Part shown: positions 24,023-32,619 of the stretch, in pieces
Position numbering within the stretch: position 1 is the stretch's first letter
How the letters are laid out: each line of letters starts with the position of its first letter
Assembly (NCBI RefSeq): GCF_937425535.1
Contig: NZ_OW485601.1
Location: forward strand, 3,269,501 to 3,333,500
DNA: 64,000 nt
Direction of reading: 5' to 3'
Source of the DNA: Rhodovastum atsumiense
GTDB taxonomy: Bacteria; Pseudomonadota; Alphaproteobacteria; Acetobacterales; Acetobacteraceae
The notes under the pieces: model-generated
Database searches by the model: none
What the model saw: only the letters and a program-made list of their open reading frames with translations
What the model was told of the DNA's origin: nothing
Made by a program: the position numbers and the translations under genes

Positions 24023-26695
24023 ATGCCGGAGCCGTTGCGTCCCTCCCCCGATGCCCTGCTGAAGCAGGCGGTCCGCGATTCCGGTCGCGGACGCCTGAAG
24101 ATTTTTCTGGGCGCCGCCCCAGGTGTCGGCAAGACCTATGAGATGTTGTCCGCTGCCCAGGCGCGCCGCCGCGAGGGGGCGGACGTGGTGGTTGGCGTGG
24201 TGGAGACGCATGGCCGGGCGGAAACCGCTGCCCTGCTCGATGGCCTGGAGGTGTTGCCCCGCCGCCAGGAGGAGTACAAGGGCCGCCTGCTGGAAGAAAT
24301 GGATCTCGATGCCTTGCTCGCGCGTCGTCCGGCGCTGGCGCTGGTGGACGAGTTCGCCCACAGCAACGCCCCGGGCAGCCGCCACCCGAAGCGCAGCATG
24401 GACGTCGAGGAATTGCTCGCGGCGGGCATCGACGTCTGGACCACGCTGAACGTCCAGCATCTGGAGAGCCTGAACGACATCGTCGCGCGCATCACCCGCA
24501 TCCGCGTGCGCGAGACGGTGCCGGATGCGGTGCTCGATCTGGCCGACGAGATCGAGGTGGTGGACACCACGCCGGCCGACCTGATCCAGCGCCTGCGCGA
24601 GGGGAAGGTCTATACCGGCCGCACTGCCGTGCATGCGCTGGCGCATTACTTTTCGCCCGGCAACCTGACCGCGCTGCGCGAACTGGCGTTGCGGCGCACG
24701 GCGCAGAGCGTGGATGCGCGGCTGCGCGATCACATGCAGGCGCACGCGATCGCCGGGCCCTGGCCCGCGGGTGACCGCATCCTGGTCTGTGTCACCCGCG
24801 CCGGGACCGGGGCGGCGCTGGTGCGCTATGGCCGCCGGCTCGCCGAGCGGCTGCACGCGCCGTGGACGGCGCTGCATGTCGAGACGGCGCGGCATCTGCA
24901 GCGCTCCGAGGCCGAGCGCGATGCCATTGCCGAGTCGTTGCGCCTGGCCGAGCGGCTGGGGGCGGAGACCGCGACCATTCCCGGCCAGGACGTGCCCGCC
25001 GAGATCGTCGCCTATGCGCGGGCGCAGAATTTCTCGCATATCGTGGTGGGAAAGCCGGTGCGACGGCGCTGGTGGCGCCTGCGCCGCCCGGTGGCTGAAG
25101 CGTTGATCGCGGCCGCGGGTGAGATCCCGGTGCATGTGGTGGGCGGGGCCGGGCACGCCCCGTCACCGCCGGAGACGCCGGCGCGTGAGGCGGTCAATCC
25201 GCGTCCCTATCTCGCCGCCTGCGGCATCGTGGTGCTGGCGACGCTGCTGGGGGTCGGGCTGCGGCATGTGCTCGCGGTCAGCAACATCTCGCTGGTGTTC
25301 CTGACGGCGGTGCTGGTCAGCGCGGCGTGGTTCGGGCTGTGGCCGGCGCTGTTCACCTGCCTCGTCAGCGTGCTGGCCTATAATTTCTTCTTCCTGCCGC
25401 CGCTCTACACCTTCACCATCGCCGACCCGGAAAACGTGGTCACGCTGGTGTTCTTCCTGGCCGCCGCGCTGATCGCGGGCAACCTGGCCGCGGGGGTGCG
25501 GGCGCAGGCGCTGGCGGCGCGGCAGCGGGCACGCACCACCGACCAGCTGTACCAGTTCAGCCGCAAGCTGGCCGGCGTGGTTGGCATGGACGACCTGCTC
25601 TGGGCGACCGCCTACCAGATCGCCGCGATGCTGCGGGTGAACGTGGTGCTGCTGCTGCCGGAAGGGGAGAGCATCGCCGTGCGGGCGGGCTATCCGCCGG
25701 AGGACATGCTGGACGAGGCCGACTTCGCCGCCGCGGTCTGGTGCTGGCGCAACAACCGCCCGGCCGGGCGGGGGGCCGACACGCTGCCGGGGGCGCGCCG
25801 GCTGTTCCTGCCGCTGCGCACCGGCAGCGGCCCGGTCGGCGTGGTCGGCATCGGCCGCGAGGATGCCGGCACCGCCCCGTTGCTGGATCCGGAGCAGCGC
25901 CGGTTGCTGGATGCGCTGACCGACCAGGCGGCGATCGCCATCGAGCGGGTGAACCTCGCCGCCGACGTGGACCGCTCGCGGCTGGAGGCGGAGACCGAGC
26001 GGCTGCGCTCGGCGCTGCTGACCTCGCTGTCGCATGATCTGCGCACGCCGCTTGCCGCTATCCTGGGATCGGCCAGCAGCCTGGAGAGCTATCACGCGCT
26101 GCTGGACGAGGCGGCGCAGCGCGAACTGCTCGCCACCATCCGCGAGGAGGCGGAGCGCCTGAACCGCTTCGTCGGCAACCTGCTGGACATGACCCGGCTG
26201 GAATCCGGGGCCTTGGCGCTGCGGCTGGAATCCACTGATCCAGGCGAGGTGATCGGCACCGCGCTCGCCCGCACCGGACGGTTGCTGGCCGGGCACAATG
26301 TCACGCTCGATCTCGCGCAGGATCTGCCGACGGTGCGGCTCGATGCCGTGCTGTTCGAGCAGGTGCTGTTCAATCTGCTCGACAATGCCGCAAAATACGC
26401 GCCGGCGGGCAGCACGGTGCAGGTGCGCGGCTGGCGGGAGGCCGCGCCGGGGGGATCCGACCTGCTGCGGGTGCAGGTGATCGACGAGGGACCCGGCATT
26501 CCCGAGGAGGAGCTGGTACGCGTGTTCGACAAGTTCCACCGGGTGCGCAGCACCGACCACCAGCGCGCCGGCACCGGGCTCGGGCTCGCGATCTGCCGTG
26601 GCTTCATCGAGGCGATGGGCGGGCACATCACCGCGGCCAACCGGGCCGACCGGACCGGTGCGGTGTTCACGCTGACCTTGCCGGGGGCGCCATGA
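24023..26695 (+). CDS. kdpD: osmosensitive K+ channel sensor histidine kinase KdpD
   Basis: An 890-residue membrane sensor kinase. The N-terminal KdpD domain carries Walker A GAAPGVGKTYEM and the segment VDEFAHSNAPGSRH. A USP-like domain follows (about 250-380), then four closely spaced membrane helices (about 395-500), a GAF-like region, the HisKA helix with His671 in SHDLRTPL, and HATPase_c with LLDNAAKYAP and GTGLGLAI. It phosphorylates KdpE at low potassium. The ATG at 24023 gives a canonical N-terminus; the frame is open upstream only through the hairpin repeat. It overlaps kdpE by 4 nt. Confidence 0.96.
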   Translation: MPEPLRPSPDALLKQAVRDSGRGRLKIFLGAAPGVGKTYEMLSAAQARRREGADVVVGVVETHGRAETAALLDGLEVLPRRQEEYKGRLLEEMDLDALLARRPALALVDEFAHSNAPGSRHPKRSMDVEELLAAGIDVWTTLNVQHLESLNDIVARITRIRVRETVPDAVLDLADEIEVVDTTPADLIQRLREGKVYTGRTAVHALAHYFSPGNLTALRELALRRTAQSVDARLRDHMQAHAIAGPWPAGDRILVCVTRAGTGAALVRYGRRLAERLHAPWTALHVETARHLQRSEAERDAIAESLRLAERLGAETATIPGQDVPAEIVAYARAQNFSHIVVGKPVRRRWWRLRRPVAEALIAAAGEIPVHVVGGAGHAPSPPETPAREAVNPRPYLAACGIVVLATLLGVGLRHVLAVSNISLVFLTAVLVSAAWFGLWPALFTCLVSVLAYNFFFLPPLYTFTIADPENVVTLVFFLAAALIAGNLAAGVRAQALAARQRARTTDQLYQFSRKLAGVVGMDDLLWATAYQIAAMLRVNVVLLLPEGESIAVRAGYPPEDMLDEADFAAAVWCWRNNRPAGRGADTLPGARRLFLPLRTGSGPVGVVGIGREDAGTAPLLDPEQRRLLDALTDQAAIAIERVNLAADVDRSRLEAETERLRSALLTSLSHDLRTPLAAILGSASSLESYHALLDEAAQRELLATIREEAERLNRFVGNLLDMTRLESGALALRLESTDPGEVIGTALARTGRLLAGHNVTLDLAQDLPTVRLDAVLFEQVLFNLLDNAAKYAPAGSTVQVRGWREAAPGGSDLLRVQVIDEGPGIPEEELVRVFDKFHRVRSTDHQRAGTGLGLAICRGFIEAMGGHITAANRADRTGAVFTLTLPGAP

Positions 26696-27384
26696 CCGCG
26701 CCCTCGGTGCTGGTGGTGGATGACGAGCCGCCGATCCGCCGCCTGTTGCGCACCAGCCTCGGCGCCCAGGGCTGGCGGGTGGACGAGGCCGCCACCGCCG
26801 CCGCGGCGCTGGCGCGCGTGGCGGAGGCCCCGCCCGACGTGGTGATCCTCGATCTTGGCCTGCCCGACCGCGACGGGCTGGAGGTGATCCGCGAGCTGCG
26901 GCGCGGCAGCGCGGTGCCGATCGTGGTGCTGTCCTCGCGCGAGCGGGAGGATGCCAAGGTGGCGGCGCTCGATCTTGGCGCCGACGACTACGTGACCAAG
27001 CCGTTCGGCATGGAGGAGCTGACGGCGCGGCTGCGCGCGGCGCTGCGTCACCGCCTGCAGCAGGAAGGCGCGCCGCCGGTCTTTCGCAGCGGCACGCTCG
27101 CGGTCGACCTGGTGCGGCGGCGCGTGACGGTGGGAGACGCCGAGGTGCGGCTCTCGCCGCGGGAGTGGGACATTTTGGCGCTGCTTGTTATCCATGCCGG
27201 ACGGGTGCTGACCCATCAGTTCATTCTGACGCGACTGTGGAAGGCGGGCGGCGACGTGCAGCAATTGCGTGTCTATGTCCGCCAGCTGCGTCAGAAGATC
27301 GAGGCCGACCCGGAGCGCCCGCGCCACGTTGTCACCGAGACGGGAGTTGGCTACCGGTTGGTGGTGCAGGAGACGGCGGCGTGA
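26692..27384 (+). CDS. kdpE: KDP operon response regulator KdpE
   Basis: A 230-residue OmpR-family regulator. The receiver domain has acidic residues Asp10/Asp11 in VVDDEPP, phospho-accepting Asp54 in VILDLGLPD and the Lys in YVTKPF. The C-terminal winged helix has LSPREWDILALL and VYVRQLRQKIE. It is coupled to kdpD by an ATGA overlap and to the following EIIA gene by a GTGA overlap, so all three should be translated together. It activates the kdp promoter upstream of kdpF, whose binding site I could not identify. Confidence 0.96.
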   Translation: MTAPSVLVVDDEPPIRRLLRTSLGAQGWRVDEAATAAAALARVAEAPPDVVILDLGLPDRDGLEVIRELRRGSAVPIVVLSSREREDAKVAALDLGADDYVTKPFGMEELTARLRAALRHRLQQEGAPPVFRSGTLAVDLVRRRVTVGDAEVRLSPREWDILALLVIHAGRVLTHQFILTRLWKAGGDVQQLRVYVRQLRQKIEADPERPRHVVTETGVGYRLVVQETAA

Positions 27385-27824
27385 TCCTGGCGGAGATGAT
27401 ACCCCCCCACCATGTCCTCGACCGGTTGCGCGCCGCCGACAAGCCGGCGCTGCTGGCCGAGCTGGGCCGGCGCGCGGAGGCCGTGTTCGGCCTGTCCGCC
27501 CCGGTGGTTGCGGCCGCCCTGGCGGCGCGGGAGGCGCTGGGATCGACCGGGGTCGGCGCCGGGATCGCGCTGCCCCATGCCCGGCTGGAGGGCGTGCCGG
27601 GACCGGTCGGCTTCCTCGTCCGGCTGGATCGACCGCTCGACTACGATGCGGTGGACGGGCGCCCGGTGGACCTGCTGGTGCTGTTGCTGAGCCCGCCGGA
27701 GGACAACGGCCATCTCCAGGCCCTGGCCGCGGTGTCGCGCCGGCTGCGCGACCCGGCCGCCGCGGCGGCCTTGCGCAAGGCACCGGACGCCGCGGCGTTG
27801 CGGGATATCTTCGTGGGCGGGTAG
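27381..27824 (+). CDS. PTS EIIA domain protein, nitrogen (PtsN-like) type
   Basis: About 147 residues, a single EIIA(fructose/nitrogen) domain. The phospho-accepting His66 lies in GAGIALPHARLEG, matching the family motif around the active site, and the helix before it (AREALGSTGVG) is the usual one. There is no EIIB or EIIC part. It starts with GTG overlapping the kdpE stop (ATG at 27396 is the alternative) and ends the kdp operon. In E. coli EIIA-Ntr is known to bind KdpD and stimulate kdp expression, so its position here suggests a dedicated partner of KdpD; that link is inference. Confidence 0.88.
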   Translation: MILAEMIPPHHVLDRLRAADKPALLAELGRRAEAVFGLSAPVVAAALAAREALGSTGVGAGIALPHARLEGVPGPVGFLVRLDRPLDYDAVDGRPVDLLVLLLSPPEDNGHLQALAAVSRRLRDPAAAAALRKAPDAAALRDIFVGG

Positions 27825-27842
27825 CGACGCCGCGGCGGAGGG

Positions 27843-28232
27843 TCAGTCCTGGCGTGCCGCCGCGGCTCGTGCCGTCATGCCGATCCCGGCCGCCCGCTCA
27901 TCGCCGGTCAGGCCGCACAGCACCAGCCGGGCTGCCCGCTCGAGGTCGTCGCGCGCATTGGCCAGGCGGTCATCGGCATGGCCTTCGAGGTGTTCGGTGG
28001 CGCGCCATGCCGACCACAGCGCGTCGCCCGCCACCTGCAGCGCCGCGCGGCAGTGCCGGTCCCCCGGACTGGCGGCGGCGAGGCTGCGCAGCCTGCGGGC
28101 GTGCAGCAGCGTTGCCGCCGCTGCCTCCGGTATCGCCGCGTCCAGATGGCGCAGCGCCAACTGGTGTGCCGTCGCCGTGCTGAGCAGCAGCAGCGCCAGG
28201 CGGATGTTGCAGTCGGTTTGTCCGAGGGGCAT
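27843..28232 (-). CDS. small helical protein of unknown function
   Basis: About 129 residues, almost wholly alpha-helical by composition and rich in Ala, Arg and Leu. I do not recognise it. Segments such as ATAHQLALRHLDAAIPEAAAA and SAWRATEHLEGHADDRLANAR (quoted in part) suggest a helical bundle without membrane segments. A TTG at 28241 with GGAGATGA just upstream is an alternative start. It is convergent with the kdp operon, only 18 bp from the EIIA stop, and follows another unknown minus-strand gene. Confidence 0.55.
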   Translation of the reverse strand: MPLGQTDCNIRLALLLLSTATAHQLALRHLDAAIPEAAAATLLHARRLRSLAAASPGDRHCRAALQVAGDALWSAWRATEHLEGHADDRLANARDDLERAARLVLCGLTGDERAAGIGMTARAAAARQD

Positions 28233-28299
28233 TCCGGGCAATCATCTCCGCTCCGGTGCGCGTGACCGATCCCGCCAGACCGCCGGATCCGGTCATGGA

Positions 28300-28779
28300 T
28301 CAGCCCCCGGCCGATGGGGCCGGCGCGACCGGGACTGCGGGCAGGGTGGTGCTCAGCACCGCCCCCGAGTGCAGCACCCGGCATCGCACCGAGGTGAAGC
28401 CCTGCGCTGCCAGCAGGCTGGTCAGGTCCCTGGTCCGCGTGACCCGACGTTCGCGCAGCACGATGCGTCCGTCCGGCTGCAGCCGCCGCCGCGCGAGCCG
28501 CAGCAGGCCGCCGATCCCCGGGGCGCTGTCGCTGGCGGACAGCACCACCAACTCCGCCACTTCGGTGGGGGCACGCAAGTCCGGGCGTAGCATGGTTGCG
28601 GCAGCACAGCCGCGGCGGAGCAGGGCGCACAGCACGTCAACGCTCCCGGCGCCGATCACCACCGCGCGGACATCGGCCAGCGGTTCCGCGGCATCCACCA
28701 GGTCATCGACATCGCTGCGCGGCAGCGAAGGCGGCGGCGCGGCGCGCCTTGCCAGCAGGCGGGCCTGATGTGTTGCCAT
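28300..28779 (-). CDS. Rossmann-like protein, possible degenerate SAM-methyltransferase
   Basis: A 159-residue protein. The central part has the alternating strand/helix pattern of a class I methyltransferase: a glycine-containing loop (VVIGAGSVDVLCALL), a following strand VVLSASD, and RRLQPDGRIVLRERRV resembling the strand that ends the core. A complete SAM-binding motif is not evident, so catalytic activity is doubtful. Its ribosome-binding site GGAGGTGA contains the stop codon of a 36-codon frame just upstream, implying coupled translation. Confidence 0.5.
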   Translation of the reverse strand: MATHQARLLARRAAPPPSLPRSDVDDLVDAAEPLADVRAVVIGAGSVDVLCALLRRGCAAATMLRPDLRAPTEVAELVVLSASDSAPGIGGLLRLARRRLQPDGRIVLRERRVTRTRDLTSLLAAQGFTSVRCRVLHSGAVLSTTLPAVPVAPAPSAGG

Positions 28780-28782
28780 CGC

Positions 28783-28893
28783 TCACCTCCGCCGCGCATG
28801 ACGACGGGCAAGGCCCCGGTCCGCCGGCCATGCGACCATCAGGAACAGTGTGGCTGTTGCGACTTCGGCCAGGATCATCGGAACTGCGCCCAT
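28783..28893 (-). CDS. 36-residue putative membrane micropeptide
   Basis: An ATG-initiated frame encodes 36 residues: a hydrophobic helix (about 3-22: AVPMILAEVATATLFLMVAW) followed by a strongly basic tail ending RRHARRR. Its TGA lies inside the Shine-Dalgarno sequence of the 159-residue gene, 3 nt before that start. GAAGCG precedes its own start. Function unknown; it could equally be a leader that sets translation of its neighbour. Confidence 0.4.
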   Translation of the reverse strand: MGAVPMILAEVATATLFLMVAWPADRGLARRHARRR

Positions 28894-29439
28894 TCGCTTC
28901 CTCGTTTGGCAAAAGCCAAGGAAGAATTGAGCTGTGTTGCATAGGAAATCCATTCAGGGGGCAGGGCAACGGCATAGGAAAAGCATAGGCTTTCTGTGCA
29001 AAGACCCGGGGCGCCCCCGAGTGCGTGGCGCGGTGGAGGGCTCGAATCCTTCCCCGCGCCGATGGGGGCCGGGCGTTCGTCAGCGACCCGGCCCGTGATC
29101 ACGCGGTGTCGATGAACTATCCCGTTAAACTATATCGTCCGGGAGATCGTGTTCGTGGAGGCTTTAATGAATATTCTATAAGTAAACTAATACAGAAATG
29201 TATCAATATGAGCCTTATGGGAGAGATAAATTTCGTAATTTCATCAGAAAATTCAGGAAATGGGCGAGAATTTAACAGGATAATAATCGCCATTGGTTTT
29301 GTCGAATTAGTGATGCGCCGCCGTTATTGACTACATTGGTGGTATTATTTCAAATACAACTTGAGCATCGATCGAGCTGCGTTGACGTGTCCGGGGCGGG
29401 CATATCCGTCTGCGCCCTCATCACAATTCGGGAGACCGC
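28894..29439. other. AT-rich intergenic region before the GMC oxidoreductase gene
   Basis: A 546-bp gap. From about 29105 to 29350 the sequence is strikingly AT-rich compared with its surroundings (runs such as ATTCTATAAGTAAACTAAT). Short frames exist but have no family resemblance or good ribosome-binding sites. It may hold promoters, be relic foreign DNA, or be a silencer-bound region. Confidence 0.6.
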
Positions 29440-31242
29440 ATGCAGGTCGAAGACCTCAATTCGATCGGCCAGGGGATCGTGCTCGACACCGACCTGGCGA
29501 TCATCGGTGGCGGGCCGGCGGGCCTGGCGATCGCCCGCGAATTCGCGGCAACGTCGACACAGGTCCTGGTGCTCGAAAGCGGCCTGCTGCAGGAAGACGC
29601 GCCCCACGAGGACCTCAACCGGGTGGACAATGTCGGTGAACCCATGGGGGAGGCCAGTATCCGCGCGCGCATGGCCTTCCACGGCGCCAATTCGTCATCC
29701 TGGTCGCAGGAAACACAGGGATACGGGGTGAGGTGTCGGGTACTCGGGGGAGCCACACATGCCTGGGCCGGCAAGTCGGCTGCCCTCGACGCCTTCGATT
29801 TCCAGCCGCGGTCCTGGGTGCCTTTCTCCGGCTGGCCCTTCGGCGTGGCGGCAGTGGCGCCGTTCCTCGATCGTGCCGCGGACATGCTCAATCTTGGGCC
29901 GAATTGCTATGACGCGGGGCTGTGGGAGTTGCTGCGCCTCACGCCGCCATCCCCGCCCCTCGATGCGCGGCTGGTCGAGTCCTGCTTCTGGCAGTTCGCG
30001 CGCTCGCGCCAGGACCGGCTGGATCTCATGCGTGTTGGTCCCGAAGTGCTGAGGCTGCAGGCGGACAATCTCCGGATTCTGCTCAATGCCACGGTCACCT
30101 GCATCCACCCACCCGGCGCTGATGCGCCCTGCTTCGTGCTGGACGTGGCCTCGGTCGATGCGGGATGCGCCATGGTCCGCGCGCGCTGCGTCGTCCTGGC
30201 GGCGAGCGGGATCGAGAATCCGCGCCTGCTGCTGGCATCGAACCGCACCTGTCCGAACGGCCTGGGCAACGAGCACGGCCTTGTCGGACGATTCCTGATG
30301 GATCATCCGAGCGCAAGGCTGGGGCGTTTCGAGGTCGCGGGCTCCGCCGCCATCGTCGATCGCTTCGGCTTCTACGGCCTGCGGCGGCGGTCACAGATCC
30401 ACATGTACATGCACGGCCTGACGCTCAGCCGCGAGGTGCAGGAGCGCGAAGGATTGCTGCATTGCGCCGCCTACATGATGGAGGAACGCGCGCCCGACGA
30501 TCCGTGGGAGGCGCTGAAGCGGCTGCTGCGCGCCACCAGCACGGCACCCGTCGCCGATCTGCTCGCGGTCGCGCGCAGCCCGGGGCTGCTGGCCAAGGGG
30601 CTGGGGCTGCGGCTGTTCCAGGGGCACATCCTGCCTGATGCCGTGAAGGATCTTGCGATCGCGCTCATGGCCAGCCGGAGTCCCAACTTCGTCGTACGCG
30701 AGTTCCGCGCCCGCGGCCTGCCGCACAAGCTGACCGGCGTCGGCCTCGATGCCATCACCGAGCAGAAGCCGGATCCGGACAGCCGGATCACCCTGTCCGG
30801 CCAACGCGACCGTCTGGGCGTGCCGCTCGCGCGCGTGCAATGGCGGATCGATCCCGATGCCGCCCGGTCGCTGGCCCGGCTTGGCCGGATCCTGGCGGCG
30901 GAATTCGCCAGGGTAGGGCTGCCGGTGCCGGAGCTGGTGCCGTGGGTGGCGCGGGATCGTCCGCAGGATGCCGTCCTGATCGACATGGGCCATACCAGCG
31001 GCACCACGCGGATGGCCGACGATCCCAGGTCCGGGGTCGTCGATTCCCGCTGCCGGGTGCATGGCGTTCCCGGCCTTTATGTGGCCGGGGCCTCGGTGTT
31101 TCCGACCAGCGGGCATGCCAACCCGACGCTGATGATCGTGGCGCTGGCGATCCGGCTGGCCGATCAGATCAAGGCGGATCTCGCGGCCACGAAGCCGGCG
31201 CGCGACCTGCGCCCGCGGCGCAGGCCGCTCCCGGTGGAGTGA
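29440..31242 (+). CDS. GMC-family FAD-dependent oxidoreductase
   Basis: A 600-residue flavoenzyme of the glucose-methanol-choline family. The N-terminal dinucleotide-binding motif IIGGGPAGLAIAREF (near 18-32) binds FAD; the segment CRVLGGATHAWAGKS corresponds to the GMC region around the flavin; and the C-terminus has HTSGTTRMADDP and the FAD-closing GLYVAGASVFPTSGHANPT (in parts). No signal peptide is evident. Related enzymes include sugar and alcohol dehydrogenases of acetic acid bacteria, but the small and cytochrome subunits are absent here, so the substrate is unknown. GGGAG precedes the ATG. Confidence 0.85.
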   Translation: MQVEDLNSIGQGIVLDTDLAIIGGGPAGLAIAREFAATSTQVLVLESGLLQEDAPHEDLNRVDNVGEPMGEASIRARMAFHGANSSSWSQETQGYGVRCRVLGGATHAWAGKSAALDAFDFQPRSWVPFSGWPFGVAAVAPFLDRAADMLNLGPNCYDAGLWELLRLTPPSPPLDARLVESCFWQFARSRQDRLDLMRVGPEVLRLQADNLRILLNATVTCIHPPGADAPCFVLDVASVDAGCAMVRARCVVLAASGIENPRLLLASNRTCPNGLGNEHGLVGRFLMDHPSARLGRFEVAGSAAIVDRFGFYGLRRRSQIHMYMHGLTLSREVQEREGLLHCAAYMMEERAPDDPWEALKRLLRATSTAPVADLLAVARSPGLLAKGLGLRLFQGHILPDAVKDLAIALMASRSPNFVVREFRARGLPHKLTGVGLDAITEQKPDPDSRITLSGQRDRLGVPLARVQWRIDPDAARSLARLGRILAAEFARVGLPVPELVPWVARDRPQDAVLIDMGHTSGTTRMADDPRSGVVDSRCRVHGVPGLYVAGASVFPTSGHANPTLMIVALAIRLADQIKADLAATKPARDLRPRRRPLPVE

Positions 31243-31263
31243 TCGCGAACGGAATGGGGTGCG

Positions 31264-32034
31264 CTACGGATCGAGGCGTTCGTCCAGGAAGCGGTTCTCC
31301 GCGACGGCCTGCGCATCATCGTGCAATTGCCGCAGCAAGGGGTCCTGGCGACGGCCTTCGTCCTGCCAGCCATCGAAGCGCACCACCTGTTCGATCGGCA
31401 GCCGCTGGCGCCAGCCGACCAGTTCCAGCTCGGGCCGGGGATGGTAGCCCTCCACCCAGCCCAGGCAGAGATAGGCGATCGGCACGACGGGGGCGGGAAT
31501 GCCCAGCGTCCGGCGCAGCGCGTCCTGGTCGAGGATGCTCACCCAGCCCACCCCCAACCCTTCGGCGCGGGCCGCCAGCCACAGGTTCTGCACCGCACAG
31601 ACCGCGCTGTAGCTGTCCATCTCCCGGATATGAGTGCGGCCGATGACCACCGGCCCGGCGCGGTCGGGATCGCAGGTGATGCAGAGATTGACCGGCGCCT
31701 GCATGATCCCTTCCAGCTTGAGCGAACGGTACAGCGCCTGCCGTTCCGGCGGGAACATCGCCGCCGCTTCCTCATTGGCCTTGAGGAAAAGGTCATGCAC
31801 GCGCCGGCGTACTTCCGGGTCGCGCAGCACCAGGAAATCCCATGGCTGCATGAAGCCCACCGAAGGCGCGTGGTGGGCGGCGGTGAGCACGCGGCTCAGC
31901 ACCGCGTCCGGCACCGGATCGGGACGGAACTGGCTGCGCACGTCGCGCCGGGTGAGGATGGCACGGTAGATCCCGGCGCGTTCCGGCGCGGGGAGGGGGG
32001 CGGCTTCGGTCAACGCGGCGTCCGCTGTCGTCAT
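31264..32034 (-). CDS. bluB: 5,6-dimethylbenzimidazole synthase
   Basis: A 256-residue flavin-destructase of the nitroreductase fold that fragments reduced FMN with oxygen to make the lower ligand of vitamin B12. Diagnostic segments: RRDVRSQFRPDPVP at the N-terminus, HHAPSVGFMQPWDF, the central RTHIREMDSYSAVCAVQNLWLAAR and GVGWVSILDQDALR (in parts). The ATG at 32034 with GGAGAC upstream gives the normal N-terminus. It is convergent with the GMC gene (21 bp between stops). No other cobalamin gene lies in the window, and I saw no cobalamin riboswitch upstream. Confidence 0.92.
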   Translation of the reverse strand: MTTADAALTEAAPLPAPERAGIYRAILTRRDVRSQFRPDPVPDAVLSRVLTAAHHAPSVGFMQPWDFLVLRDPEVRRRVHDLFLKANEEAAAMFPPERQALYRSLKLEGIMQAPVNLCITCDPDRAGPVVIGRTHIREMDSYSAVCAVQNLWLAARAEGLGVGWVSILDQDALRRTLGIPAPVVPIAYLCLGWVEGYHPRPELELVGWRQRLPIEQVVRFDGWQDEGRRQDPLLRQLHDDAQAVAENRFLDERLDP

Positions 32035-32278
32035 CGTCCGGTCTCCTGCTGCCGGTGGCCGCTCGCGGGCCCGGCCAGTCCCTTGTAGGACGGCGGCCAC
32101 CGCGCTGGCTATCCGGGGGCGAGAACCGGCCGGATCATTCCCGGAAAAGCCGATGACGCGTTGTGCCGCGGCGTTATTTCCGCGTCTCTGGTCATACGGT
32201 GAGCATTGGCAATAAAGCCTGCGTGATCGCGCCGTGCTGGAAATTGACGCCTGAAATCAGCCGCGCCACCAATCCCGC

Positions 32279-32581
32279 ATGACACTGGAACGGACCTGCG
32301 CGGAGTCGACCCCCGACGCCATCGAGGCGGCACGGTTGCGCCATGCCGCGGATGACGCTGCCGATCCGCAAACCCGCGCCCTGCTGTTGAAACTTGCCGC
32401 AGCCAACGAAGCTGCGGCGCGTGATGGACATGTCGCGGCGGCCGCGAACCAGAACGACGCGGCGGAGCCGGCAGGGCTGCTGCGTCGCGCCTGGTCGCGC
32501 CTGGCGGAGAAGCGCAGCGGGCAGGTCGCGGCGCGGCGGCTCAGGGACGACCGGGCCGCGATGATCCGCACCGGCGGGTAG
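32279..32581 (+). CDS. hypothetical protein, Ala-rich helical
   Basis: A 100-residue protein with no recognised family. It is helical and charged, starting MTLERTCAESTPDAIEAARL and containing TRALLLKLAAANEAAARDG. Third codon positions are strongly G/C, consistent with a real gene. The two opposite-strand frames over it look like shadows. It is convergent with the DUF4142 gene on its right. Confidence 0.5.
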   Translation: MTLERTCAESTPDAIEAARLRHAADDAADPQTRALLLKLAAANEAAARDGHVAAAANQNDAAEPAGLLRRAWSRLAEKRSGQVAARRLRDDRAAMIRTGG

Positions 32582-32619
32582 GGCCGCCGAGAGATCTTGC
32601 CCAGGCGGCACGGAGGCGG

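Noticed and set aside
28256-28768. Plus-strand frame opposite the Rossmann-like gene
   Set aside because: Ser/Arg-rich product without a domain; the minus-strand frame has a better ribosome-binding site and fold-like pattern.
32035-32278. Possible cobalamin riboswitch upstream of bluB
   Set aside because: I looked for the conserved B12-box and its pairing stems on the minus strand and did not find them.
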